Assembly (NCBI RefSeq): GCF_003313505.1
Contig: NZ_QMHO01000004.1
Coordinates: 225,008-289,007, forward strand
Direction of reading: 5' to 3'
DNA: 64,000 nucleotides
DNA from: Pedobacter nanyangensis
GTDB taxonomy: Bacteria; Bacteroidota; Bacteroidia; Sphingobacteriales; Sphingobacteriaceae
The notes beneath the pieces were generated by a model. That model was not told where the DNA came from. It was given only the letters and a program-made list of their open reading frames with translations, and ran no database searches. How positions within the stretch are numbered: the first letter of the stretch is position 1; every line of letters begins with the position of its first letter. The translations under genes and the position numbers were made by a program. Of this stretch, positions 9,734 to 18,381 are shown one piece after another.

Positions 9734-10159
9734 TTAAGAAAAGATGACAGATTTTGGCGGTTGCCAAATTTTTCCAGCATAGGCTGAATTTGGAATATGA
9801 TCATTGTTGATCAAGATCTTTTGTTTGGGTAGTATTTGATAGACTTTTTTAAGGCTTAGCCCAAAGGAAGGCGGCAAAGCAGGACTTAACGCATTAGCCG
9901 CGGAAAGGCCATGCGTTTTAAAGGGAAGTTGATTATCTCTTGCTTCGTCGTTATCGGTATGCGGAATATCGTTATAATGATGCTCCAAATAAGCGAAGAA
10001 GGTCATGTTACTATCCAGGCTTTTATGCTCAAAATAGTGCTGAAAAAGCACGGGCAGCCGGGCCAGTTCCTGTAACTCGGTAGAGGAAAACAAGTACAAG
10101 CTCAACAGCAATATGTGGAACATTCTTTTCAACACCCCAAAATTAGCCAAATGAGGCAA
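9734..10159 (-). CDS. small His/Asp-rich exported protein of the metal-efflux operon
   Basis: 141 residues and probably shorter: Met13 (MFHILLLSLYLFSS) begins a signal-like hydrophobic stretch and would put the start at 10123. The mature part has a conserved-looking core, LPVLFQHYFEHKS, then YLEHHYNDIPHTDNDE and LPFKTHG. It is rich in His, Asp and Glu that could bind metal. It lies 59 bp upstream of the pump gene on the same strand. From memory, similar small proteins precede heavy-metal RND genes in relatives. A periplasmic metal chaperone or sensor is an inference; no function is established. Confidence 0.65.
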   Translation of the reverse strand: MPHLANFGVLKRMFHILLLSLYLFSSTELQELARLPVLFQHYFEHKSLDSNMTFFAYLEHHYNDIPHTDNDEARDNQLPFKTHGLSAANALSPALPPSFGLSLKKVYQILPKQKILINNDHIPNSAYAGKIWQPPKSVIFS

Positions 10160-10390
10160 AAATGCAATGGTTGGTTGCCAATTGTTACATAAAGAAGGCC
10201 TTATGATGATTTGTTTTGTAAATTTACCCGAAAGCGGGGCAGTTTACGCCTAATTTTAAACCTTTTATCCTACACCGTTTGTCGGTATTTGGCAAACGGA
10301 TGTTCATGCATTAGATAAACACCTCTGAACCTTCAATTTGATTTAACCTCATGCAGGGCACAAGTTAATATGCACTTAATATTCGGCAGC

Positions 10391-10398
10391 TAATTTTG
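10391..10398 (+). promoter_or_regulatory. -7 box before the alkaline phosphatase gene
   Basis: TAATTTTG fits TAnnTTTG and ends four bases before the ATG at 10403, implying a very short leader. No convincing -33 box is seen. Confidence 0.4.
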
Positions 10399-10402
10399 TG
10401 CT

Positions 10403-11806
10403 ATGATCAGAAGAGACTTTCTTAAAACCAGCACACTATCGGCACTGGGTATTTCTTTATTAAGTGCTACAGATACCTTTGGGCAGTTCTTTTCGACGGA
10501 CGAAAAAGCCATCGGCACTGCTAAAAACATTATTTTTTTAGTGAGCGATGGAATGAGCAATGGTACCCTTACCATGGCCAATCTGCTATCCAGTCGCATG
10601 TACGGTCGCGAAAGCAAATGGATATCCCTATACCATGAAAACAAGGTGGTAAGGTCCTTCATGGACACTGCTTCGGCCAATTGCATGGTAACGGATTCGG
10701 CTGCATCGAGCTCAGCTTGGGGCGGTGGTGTAAGGGTTAACAACGGAAGACTAAACGTAAACGCCGACGGCTCATTTAACACGCCCATATTGCAAAAATT
10801 TAAAACAGCAGGTAAAAAAGTGGGTTGCGTTACTACCGTTCCCATTACACATGCTACCCCTGCGGGTTTCTGTATTGCCAATAAATCTCGGAACAACCAA
10901 GCCGAAATAGCCCTGCAATATCTTCCTCTTAAATTTGATGTAATGATGGGTGGAGGCGACAAATACTTTAACGCAAGTAAAAGAAGCGACGGGGTAGATG
11001 TCTATTCGCAATTTGAACAGGCAGATTATCAGGTGGTAAAAACCAAACGGCAAATGTTGGCACTGGATCATAAAAAACCCATACTTGGCGTATTTGACCA
11101 CGATGCGCTCCCTTTCAGCATAGATTATGTCCACGATCAGAAATATCAAAGTACTATCCCAACCCTATCAGAAATGACCATGAAGGCCATTGAACTCATG
11201 AAAGATCACCACGAAGGCTTTGTATTGCAGGTAGAGGGTGGAAAAGTGGATTGGGCTGCGCATTCAAATGATACGCCGGGCTTATTGTTTGATCAATTGG
11301 AATTTGATTTGGCAGTAGAGCAGGCCATCAAATTTGCCGAAAAAGATCAAAATACATTGGTTATCATCACTACCGACCACGGAAATGGAAATCCTGGCCT
11401 TTTTGGAGAAGAAAATACCGATCAGAAATTTGATCTGTTACAGAAATTCAAACATAGCAACGACTGGGTACTGAACAATATCAAGCCAAATGATACGATA
11501 GCTAACCTCATTGAGATGATTGATGATGCGCAAGGCTACGCTATTTCCAACGAACAAGCAAAAAATCTATTAGCGCACTACGAAAAACTAGATGGCGAGG
11601 GACTATACAATGTGCGTAAACTACCTTTTGAGTTGTTTGGAAAAATACAAAGCAATTATACTTCAGTAAACTGGGGTTCAATGGAACATTCAGCAGATTA
11701 CGTAGAATTGGCAGCTTTTGGCCCGGGCAGTACTTTAATGTCTCCCTTGGTACGCAACACCGAACTGCATAATCTCATGCTTAGCGCAACGGGTATAAAA
11801 GTTTAA
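10403..11806 (+). CDS. alkaline phosphatase, Tat-exported
   Basis: 467 residues of the PhoA superfamily, hydrolysing phosphomonoesters outside the inner membrane. The N-terminus RRDFLKTSTLSALGISLLSA is a twin-arginine signal, so the protein would be folded and metal-loaded before export. The metal site and nucleophile are visible: an N-terminal Asp (LVSDGMSNG), the phosphorylated Ser in TDSAASSSAWGGG, EGGKVDWAAHSND, TTDHGNGNPG and a C-terminal His (MEHSADYVELAAFG). The 467 residues are usual for the family. It stands alone. No Pho-box-like site was identified. Confidence 0.93.
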   Translation: MIRRDFLKTSTLSALGISLLSATDTFGQFFSTDEKAIGTAKNIIFLVSDGMSNGTLTMANLLSSRMYGRESKWISLYHENKVVRSFMDTASANCMVTDSAASSSAWGGGVRVNNGRLNVNADGSFNTPILQKFKTAGKKVGCVTTVPITHATPAGFCIANKSRNNQAEIALQYLPLKFDVMMGGGDKYFNASKRSDGVDVYSQFEQADYQVVKTKRQMLALDHKKPILGVFDHDALPFSIDYVHDQKYQSTIPTLSEMTMKAIELMKDHHEGFVLQVEGGKVDWAAHSNDTPGLLFDQLEFDLAVEQAIKFAEKDQNTLVIITTDHGNGNPGLFGEENTDQKFDLLQKFKHSNDWVLNNIKPNDTIANLIEMIDDAQGYAISNEQAKNLLAHYEKLDGEGLYNVRKLPFELFGKIQSNYTSVNWGSMEHSADYVELAAFGPGSTLMSPLVRNTELHNLMLSATGIKV

Positions 11807-11930
11807 ACTTTTACACGCCAATACTTGGACAAATATTTAAACCGCAAGCTCAACAGCCCGTTTTTTTGACAAAAAATATACCGCTTAAAAGTTGTTATAT
11901 TTACACAAATACAACATAACCAACCTTAAA

Positions 11931-11977
11931 CTATTCAATAAAAAAATTGAATAGAAACAATAAAAAGGCTATCTTTG
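11931..11977 (+). promoter_or_regulatory. palindromic operator and promoter of the ArsR-rhodanese gene
   Basis: CTATTCAAT (11931-11939) and ATTGAATAG (11946-11954) form a perfect 9-bp inverted repeat around six A. Its right arm contains TTGA (11947-11950), which works as a -33 box with TATCTTTG (11970-11977, fits TAnnTTTG) about 20 bp downstream. A repressor bound to the palindrome would cover the -33 box, so autoregulation by the ArsR-type product is likely. The same palindrome type recurs at 12745. Confidence 0.7.
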
Positions 11978-12003
11978 TTCATCATCAAAATTAAAGCAGA
12001 AAA

Positions 12004-12681
12004 GTGAACAGGCAAGAATTTAAGGACAGTGTATATAGCGAGTTATCAAAAGTATCCAAAGCAATAGCCAACCCAGTTAGACTAGAAATCATAGACCTAT
12101 TGGTACACGGGCCCCTATCTGTGGAGCAAATTGCCTACAATATTGACCAATCAGTAGCAAACGCTTCGCAACACCTACAAAAATTAAAGAATGCCAAATT
12201 GGTAAAAATAGAACGCGAAGGCAATTTTATCTATTACTCCCTTACTGGCGATAATGTATTTAGGGCTTGGATTGCATTAAGAGATTTGGGAATTGCCTAC
12301 AATGCGGAAGTAAAAAAAATCATCGAAGATTTTAGGGCGGGATACGGCAGTGGCCTTGATGCCATAGATCTGGACATGTTGAAAAAAATGCTCGAGAATA
12401 ATGAAGTGATTTTATTGGATGTTAGGCCCGAAGAAGATTTTAACCGTGGACACATCCATAAAGCTATATGTGTTCCTATCGATAAATTAAAGGCCTTTAT
12501 TCAAAAGCTACCTCACGATAAAACAGTAGTGGCCTATTGCAGGGGCCCATTGTGCATTTACTCTGATATGGCTGTTGCCATGCTCAAAGACCATGGGTAC
12601 GATGCCAAACGAACTGACGAAGGTTATCCGGAATGGAAAATGAAGGGCTATCCTATACAAAAAACTCAAAACCATAAGTGA
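12004..12681 (+). CDS. ArsR-type winged-helix regulator fused to a rhodanese domain
   Basis: 225 residues. Residues 1-100 are an ArsR-type winged helix (LEIIDLLVHGPLSVEQIAYN, then NASQHLQKLKNAKLVKIERE). Residues ~125-220 are a rhodanese domain (LLDVRPEEDFNRGHI) with its active-site cysteine in VVAYCRGPLC, which also holds a second Cys. Such fusions are known in bacteria and are thought to sense sulfur or oxidative chemistry, the rhodanese cysteine carrying a persulfide. The start is GTG at 12004, just after the operator/promoter. It ends in a terminator and is a single-gene unit. The target genes are unknown; a second operator copy lies just downstream. Confidence 0.9.
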   Translation: MNRQEFKDSVYSELSKVSKAIANPVRLEIIDLLVHGPLSVEQIAYNIDQSVANASQHLQKLKNAKLVKIEREGNFIYYSLTGDNVFRAWIALRDLGIAYNAEVKKIIEDFRAGYGSGLDAIDLDMLKKMLENNEVILLDVRPEEDFNRGHIHKAICVPIDKLKAFIQKLPHDKTVVAYCRGPLCIYSDMAVAMLKDHGYDAKRTDEGYPEWKMKGYPIQKTQNHK

Positions 12682-12706
12682 AGCGATCAACCGATCGCTT
12701 TTTTTA
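12682..12706 (+). terminator. terminator of the ArsR-rhodanese gene
   Basis: AGCGATC-AACC-GATCGCT followed by a T-run, directly after the stop codon. Confidence 0.85.
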
Positions 12707-12744
12707 TGCCCCCAAAACACGATCCGAACATATTTTTAAAAAAA

Positions 12745-12790
12745 CTATTCAACAACTTAATTGAATGATTGAATTTTTTATATACCTTTG
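12745..12790 (+). promoter_or_regulatory. second copy of the ArsR-type operator with a promoter
   Basis: CTATTCAA (12745-12752) and TTGAATGA (12761-12768) repeat the half-sites of the operator at 11931 with a wider spacer. TACCTTTG (12783-12790) fits TAnnTTTG, and TTGA at 12761-12764 is about 18 bp upstream of it. No intact gene follows for 400 bp, so the promoter probably belonged to a target gene that has decayed. Confidence 0.55.
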
Positions 12791-12900
12791 ACTCAGACCC
12801 TATAAAGACCTATGAACAATCAAATTATCTTTAAGTACCGAGAGCTCTCCTGCATTGCTTCCTAACATGAGGCATATTTACAACATCCTGATCAGGTAGA

Positions 12901-12990
12901 ATGGACATGAAGGAGTTTTTTGAAGGATATGGATTTGGCCAACAATATTTGACAAATGACATTAAAGGGGAAATCCATCAGAAAATGTAG
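12901..12990 (+). pseudogene. short in-frame remnant in a decayed region
   Basis: The gap 12707-13204 holds no intact gene of usual size. An ATG-to-TAG frame here gives 29 residues (core EFFEGYGFGQQYLTNDIKGE) with a protein-like composition. Just upstream, the other frame gives HPDQVEWT. Together with the promoter at 12783 this suggests a frameshifted and truncated former target gene of the ArsR-rhodanese regulator. The family is not recognised. Confidence 0.25.
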
Positions 12991-13016
12991 ATATGAAGGA
13001 ACTCTCGGCACTTGAG

Positions 13017-13112
13017 TTAATTAAAGCTGAATACAGCAGGTTGTTTGCGGGCCAAAACCAAAACTAACAGGCCAATGGCAGCAAGGATTTTTAGCCACTG
13101 TAAATGCGGCAT
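13017..13112 (-). CDS. possible 31-residue membrane peptide
   Basis: ATG to TAA encodes a peptide with one strong hydrophobic helix, LKILAAIGLLVLVLA, between a polar N-terminus (MPHLQW) and a basic tail (RKQP). The frame stays open upstream with protein-like composition (WYIGLWASK), so it could be a remnant of a longer gene or start at a TTG further up. I do not recognise it. Confidence 0.25.
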   Translation of the reverse strand: MPHLQWLKILAAIGLLVLVLARKQPAVFSFN

Positions 13113-13204
13113 TTTGCTCGCCCACAAACCTATGTACCAAGCATCAATCAATAAAAAACAATGAAATATCAAACACTTAACACAAAAATTAAAATCAAGA
13201 AATC

Positions 13205-13834
13205 ATGGAAGCAAGCACATTATTTTATGCTGTACTAGCCGCTTTGGGCTATATCGCTCTACAATCGTTTTTTATGATTGGGGTATGGATCTCTGCGCAC
13301 GGAGATACCGAGAAAAAACCAGATGGAAAGGATTATGATAGTGAGATGATCCTCTTCCCGATTAAAAAATTTTTGACGCAATCCACCAAAGAAAAAGTGT
13401 TTTACGAGGGGAAGTACCTACAGCAGTTGGTTGAAAGGATAAAAGTTCAGCTGCCAGAGTTTGAATTTTCTTTTTCGGAGAAGGAAATATTGATGACCAG
13501 AGAACATCCCAATTATGTACAGTTTGTTCACTTATTGAACGAAAGGACTCCACGCATAGATCCCAACTTACAGGTGGAACTGCGTGATACCGGTTTAAGA
13601 TTTTACAAGATGTACGTGCAGTATCGTTTCAATAAATACTTGCGCAAACCAATTATGCAATGCCCTGTTTGCATGTCTTCGGTGTGGAGTATTTTCAGCT
13701 ACTGGATTCCGGTAATCTACGTTTTTGGCCTCAATGCCACAGTTATTTATCTTGGCGTAGCTAACTCGTTTATTCTGGCTGCAGTTAATTGGTGGATTGC
13801 TACCAGCAGGCCTCCAGTGCCTCATAAAGCATAG
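13205..13834 (+). CDS. membrane protein of unknown function with a CPVC motif
   Basis: 209 residues. An N-terminal helix (ALGYIALQSFFMIGVWISA) is followed by a ~110-residue soluble part rich in charged residues, then MQCPVCMSSVWSIFSYWI leading into two more helices (IPVIYVFGLNATVIYLGV, SFILAAVNWWIA). The CxxC just before a membrane helix could be a redox or metal site. I do not recognise the family. It stands alone after the decayed region; its -7 box is not obvious. Confidence 0.65.
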   Translation: MEASTLFYAVLAALGYIALQSFFMIGVWISAHGDTEKKPDGKDYDSEMILFPIKKFLTQSTKEKVFYEGKYLQQLVERIKVQLPEFEFSFSEKEILMTREHPNYVQFVHLLNERTPRIDPNLQVELRDTGLRFYKMYVQYRFNKYLRKPIMQCPVCMSSVWSIFSYWIPVIYVFGLNATVIYLGVANSFILAAVNWWIATSRPPVPHKA

Positions 13835-13952
13835 CCCATATTGTTTTTGAAAGATGCTCGACCTATCTTTTCCCCATAAAAGGCACTTCGAGCATCTCCA
13901 AAGGCACACATCAAATTATGTTGCCAAATAATGGATACGGCCTATTGATACA

Positions 13953-14852
13953 CTACAATGCCTTAAGCTTGTTATAGCACTCCCGGTAAGCTTTCAGATC
14001 ACCGGTGCTACTTTCATACATAAAAGGACCACTATAATTGATTTTTGTCAAAGCTTCAAAAATGGCCTTCCAGTTGTTTTCGCCCTTACCATCACAAGGG
14101 AAATAGTGCCTTTCGGCCTTACCATCCCCATCCGCTACGTGCAATGTTTTTACCCGTTTGCCCAAGGCCAGCAACAATTGCTCTGGTTTTGCGATATGGT
14201 TTAAATCTACCGCCGCATACACATCATGAGGAAACATCTTAAATATTGCGGTGGCCTCCTCTACGGTACGCAACAGTGGTCGTTCCTGATCGCCTTTAGT
14301 TACCAATAGTGCTGGGCCCAGCATATTTTCGACCACCATAGTAGCTTTAGCTGCTTTTACTTCAACATTAAGCTCTTTCACTGATTTAACCAATTGTTTG
14401 ATACGCTCCTGACGTTCGTTTAAACCCAAGTAATAGCTTGGGTGAAACAAAATAATTTTTGGTTGTAATAGCTTAACATATTCGAGGGCCTTTTTATGGA
14501 AAGCGATCACTTTTTGACGGCGCTCTTCATCAACAAAAGAGATGTCTATTTCTTTTCCGTACGGCATGTGGATAGACCAAATCTGTATGCCCGCATCATC
14601 AGCAGCTTTTTTTGCGGCTTTGATCTTGCTGATCATCACTTCATCTGGAAATTTAAACGTCAAGGAATCTTTGTTGATATAGGCCGTAAGTCCGGTTTCG
14701 ATACAATCAATATTTGCTTCCTTAATTTGCTGCATTTTTTTTGCGGTTAATGCATTAATACCGATAGAAAAGCCAATTTTGTGCGGCCCCTGGGCATAAC
14801 TCAATGCTCCCATCGAAGCAAATAAAGTCAAAAGGAATAGTCTAATTTTCAT
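13953..14852 (-). CDS. exported sugar phosphate isomerase/epimerase-like TIM barrel
   Basis: 299 residues with a signal peptide (LFLLTLFASMGALSYAQ). The rest fits the xylose-isomerase-like TIM barrel: IDCIETGLTAYI, WSIHMPYGKEIDIS, ILFHPSYYLG, VENMLGP, YAAVDLNHIAKPEQ and TLHVADGDGKAERHYFPCDG, with His, Glu and Asp residues placed for a divalent metal. It is the last gene of the minus-strand utilisation locus that starts at 32022, 48 bp behind a phosphodiester glycosidase gene. It probably isomerises, epimerises or hydrolyses a sugar released by the locus in the periplasm; the exact reaction is open, because many members of this fold are mis-named. Confidence 0.8.
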   Translation of the reverse strand: MKIRLFLLTLFASMGALSYAQGPHKIGFSIGINALTAKKMQQIKEANIDCIETGLTAYINKDSLTFKFPDEVMISKIKAAKKAADDAGIQIWSIHMPYGKEIDISFVDEERRQKVIAFHKKALEYVKLLQPKIILFHPSYYLGLNERQERIKQLVKSVKELNVEVKAAKATMVVENMLGPALLVTKGDQERPLLRTVEEATAIFKMFPHDVYAAVDLNHIAKPEQLLLALGKRVKTLHVADGDGKAERHYFPCDGKGENNWKAIFEALTKINYSGPFMYESSTGDLKAYRECYNKLKAL

Positions 14853-14900
14853 TTTATGATATGCTGAAATGTGTTTAACATTTATTTTTACAATAGCTAT

Positions 14901-15836
14901 TTATTTGATAAACAGGGCGGTTTCTACCATGCGCTGCCCATAGTGATCAAATTTTTTGTTATCTGTAGGGTAGTTTACGATACCGTTGGGCACCTGTCCT
15001 TTGATCCACATCATGGTTGAGCCACCTCCATCAATATTCATGGCAGCTTTGGGATTAAAAAAACGTTTTAAAAACTGGGTAAGTTCCTTTGCCGACATTC
15101 CCTTGGCCAAAGGGTTTCTACCGTCCACGGTAATGAGTAGCAATTTGCCCGCTTTAGTAACTGCCACGGCAGTACGTGGATGACGCACGCCTTGATGTTT
15201 AAGATAGTGTTCATAATGGAGCTTTTTCAAGTCTACCTTTAGCCCTGTAGTATCGGCAAAGGTTAAGCCCACGGGCCTGAAATCATCAATCAACATGGGA
15301 GCGCCGGTAATGATGTTAGATGCTTTAACTTTTGAAAAATCCGCTGGAGAAAACCCGATCTCAAACTGGGTACCCTTATCGTTAAAAGTCATCATCCCCT
15401 GATGTTTCCACCAATAGATACTGCTTTGGGGAACTTTTACCTGCTGGATATCCTTACCTTTCAAACGTAGGTGCATGTAATCTGCAGAGTCTTTCTTTTC
15501 AATAAAATAGGTAGCATTTATACCAGCAATGGCCCCGTCAATTCTGGAAGCGAATACGGAAAGCGAGTCTTTCTCTTTTTTATATTCCAACAGCGCAATC
15601 CCCATTTTCTTGTTGGGATCAAAGCTTACTACATTTACGTTTTGGTTGGCAAATTCAGGGTCGTTAGCCGAGCTGTACTGGTACCAAATAACATCTTTAC
15701 GCAGGGTATCTATTTTCCAACCTTTTTTATCCAACAGTTCAGCGTTGGTGGCCAAACTTGCCACATGCGGTTTTGGAGAACATCCTAATACCCAAAAAGC
15801 AGCTAAAAACATTGCCAGATGTGCTTTATTTTTCAT
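14901..15836 (-). CDS. phosphodiester glycosidase family lipoprotein (NAGPA domain), copy 2
   Basis: 311 residues; lipobox VLGC (Cys19). The domain is that of mammalian N-acetylglucosamine-1-phosphodiester alpha-N-acetylglucosaminidase, which removes GlcNAc from a GlcNAc-1-phosphate diester. Family hallmarks are INATYF, HPRTAVAVTKAGKLLLITVDGRN and the terminal MNIDGGGSTMMW. It lies 19 bp behind the broken GH20 gene and 48 bp before the isomerase-like gene. A second, divergent copy is at 18382. Two such enzymes in one SusCD locus suggest that phosphodiester-linked sugars are the substrate. The lipid anchor suggests action at the cell surface or in the periplasm. Confidence 0.85.
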   Translation of the reverse strand: MKNKAHLAMFLAAFWVLGCSPKPHVASLATNAELLDKKGWKIDTLRKDVIWYQYSSANDPEFANQNVNVVSFDPNKKMGIALLEYKKEKDSLSVFASRIDGAIAGINATYFIEKKDSADYMHLRLKGKDIQQVKVPQSSIYWWKHQGMMTFNDKGTQFEIGFSPADFSKVKASNIITGAPMLIDDFRPVGLTFADTTGLKVDLKKLHYEHYLKHQGVRHPRTAVAVTKAGKLLLITVDGRNPLAKGMSAKELTQFLKRFFNPKAAMNIDGGGSTMMWIKGQVPNGIVNYPTDNKKFDHYGQRMVETALFIK

Positions 15837-15855
15837 TTTATGTCCGTTTATTTAT

Positions 15856-17001
15856 TTATATAAGTTGTGTGGTTTTGGAAGCCCTGCCATTACTGCTAAA
15901 AGCTTTAAATTTTAAGCTTTTGGTATAGTTAATGGGGGCAGTGTATAATTTACTTTTAATGGTAGGCTCCTTCCCGTCCGTAGTGTATCGTATTTGTAAG
16001 CCCGGGAACTGCGTTTTGGCAACAAGCTGGCCATCAATCAATTTTAGGCCAACCGGCGGAACCCGATAGGCAACGCCTCCCATATAGTAATCTAATTTTG
16101 GCAATTCCTTTTGCCCAATAGCATTCGCAAAAATTGACCAGGCTTGTCTATATTTTTCATCCGCCAGTTTTTCATCTTTTTCCTCGGCCCAAGCTGGCGA
16201 AACTGCCCATGCCCGCTCTGCGAATCCCAACAATTTAGGGAACAACATATATTCCAGGTGTTGTGGTGTGGTCACTTTTTCTGACCATAGCAAACACTGC
16301 AAACCTAATATATTTGTTTTTCCAAAGTCTGTTAAGCGTTCTTTATTTGCTAGCAATTGCTGATCTACCATTTGTCCCAAATAATTTTCTTTCGCTGTTT
16401 TATAATAGTCAAAAGGCACAAAATAGAATGGTTTATCAATATCTACATAGCCTCCCCAATACAGTCCCCGTTCATCGTTATCCCTGGAATAAGCCATATC
16501 CAGATAGAAATTACTTACCGAGGCCAGTACCGTTTTATAACCGGCATTGGCCAATTTATAGGCTAAATCTTCGTTTCCTTTGCCCCAAGCGGTATTCCAT
16601 ACATACACCTGAAAGTTTTCGTTTACAAAACCGGTATTTACAAGGTGCGTTGATTTTCCATTGAGCTTGGTTTTACGCAGAGCTATCTCCTCCCAACCTG
16701 CCAACGACAAACCTTTAGGCATAAACATTTTGCTTACTTTAGAAAAGTAATACTGCCACAAATGATCTGTAGTTTCAATAGTTCCCAATTGCAGCAGCTG
16801 CTTTACAGCTTTGGATTGATGCCAAGAGCCATTTGGCACTTCATCGCCTCCCAGGTGCACGGTCTTTAGTTTTAATCCAGCCTCGGCGTACATGCTGATC
16901 AGATCGTCAACCACTGTTTCAATAAAGCGATAGGTAGCGTTTAGGGCTACATTCATGACATTATCGGTAAAACCCTGAACAGATGTGCACAGAAGGGTCA
17001 T
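15856..17001 (-). pseudogene. GH20 beta-N-acetylhexosaminidase, C-terminal fragment after a frameshift
   Basis: 381 codons that continue the GH20 barrel begun by the frame at 16961-18376. The catalytic Asp-Glu pair of family 20 is here in HLGGDEVPNGSW (D53, E54 of this frame). WNTAWGKGNE, LGLQCLLWSE and FAERAWAV follow, then a C-terminal chitobiase-type domain (IRYTTDGKEP). Near 16983-16990 the expected continuation from DDPSV to TSVQGF needs a shift of reading frame, equivalent to two missing bases. Unless the shift is a sequencing error or is bypassed, neither fragment makes an active enzyme; an ATG inside the overlap (17001) does not give a sensible independent start. Confidence 0.85.
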
Positions 17002-18376
17002 CAGTTTCTACCAACAAAAATTCTTCAGCGGCCTCTTTTTTGCCCAAGGCCATCAGTTTCCGGTAGCGATAGTTCATGGCTTTTATTGCCGCTCTGGCGT
17101 GGCCGGGCGTTTCAATTTCTGGGATTACCTGAATGTGACGCTGGGCGGCGTACTGTAGTATTTCAATAAAATCTGCTTTGGTATAATGGCCTGTACCTGC
17201 TTGATTGGCGGTAGTTGGCCCCGACCCATAACTGGGCTGCAGATTGGCATCGGTGAAGTTATGGGCTCTTTTGGCGCCTACTTGTGTAAGCTCTGGCAGC
17301 GAAGGAATATCTAAACGCCAACCTTCATCGTCATTAAAGTGGAAATGCAGGGTATTTAACTTATAGATAGACATGAGATCTATTACCTTTTTCACTTGTG
17401 CCTTGGGTTGGAAATTTCTGGCAACGTCCATCATAAACGCTCTGTAGCTAAATCTGGGCTGATCTTTGATCGCTACTCCTTTCAGAATAAAAGGTTTGCT
17501 TTTGCCTTTCCAAACATGCGCAGGAAACAAATTAGTAAGAGACTTTACCCCATAAAACGCACCTGCCGGATAGCTTGCTTTGATCAAAATGTTATCCGAA
17601 ATGATCAGCTCATACGCTTCGGCACCCAAACCTTCCACACGCTGCAACTGAATTTCACCTTTTAAAATCCCATTGCCCTCAACCATCAATTCCTTACCAA
17701 AGATTATTTTAAAATCACCGGCCAACAATTTTGCTTCATTAAGGAATGCTTTATCAGTGCTAATTTTCAGGTTGGCGTGCACGTTCACTGCGCCAGCTTT
17801 ATTAACAGAACTTTGGGGCGTTGGAAAAACGCCCAGGTTTGCATAACTCAAATTTGCAGCGTGTCCATATTTTTCGAATAGTGTTTCTGCGCTTATATTT
17901 TCTACTCCTGCAGTCAAAATGGGTTTCACCGTAAAATTATGCACAGGAATAGCCTCGTTAGCCATCACAAAATACACTCCCGATATGGCATCTGTAATGT
18001 TTTGCGTAAAGCCCTTGGCCACAAATTGAATCATTATTTTTTTACCGGGCAATATGGCCTTAAAATCTCTCGTTGGCTGCATACTACTATAATCGCCTCG
18101 CAAATAATTAAAGTTCACCTCTTTTGTGAGTGTTTTGATTACTTCTCGGGGATAATTAAAGTACATGGTCCAGTTGCTTGCAGGAAAAACCTCCGTTTTT
18201 GATGTGTTATGGATAGTTAATTGGGCCAAAAACTGGTTAGGTTTACTTTCATATTTATTTTGTACCAGTTCCCAAGTAATGTCAAGATAATCCAGACGTC
18301 GGTCGGGACCTGATTGCGCTTTTAAATTAAGCACGCAGCAAACGTATGCCAACCATAATATGATCTTTCTTTTCAT
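16961..18376 (-). pseudogene. GH20 beta-N-acetylhexosaminidase, N-terminal fragment before a frameshift
   Basis: 471 codons: signal peptide (ILWLAYVCCVLNLKAQ), a carbohydrate-binding-like N-terminal domain of the chitobiase type, the GH20 accessory domain, and the first strands of the catalytic barrel (FMMDVARNFQPK, LHFHFNDDEGWRLDI, VIPEIETPGHARAA). The frame loses homology after ETDDPSV and stops within 10 codons, while the remaining barrel, with the catalytic Asp-Glu, continues in another frame (15856-17001). The intact enzyme would remove terminal GlcNAc or GalNAc from glycans in the periplasm. It lies between two phosphodiester glycosidase genes, 5 bp after the one at 18382. Confidence 0.85.
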
Positions 18377-18381
18377 TATGT

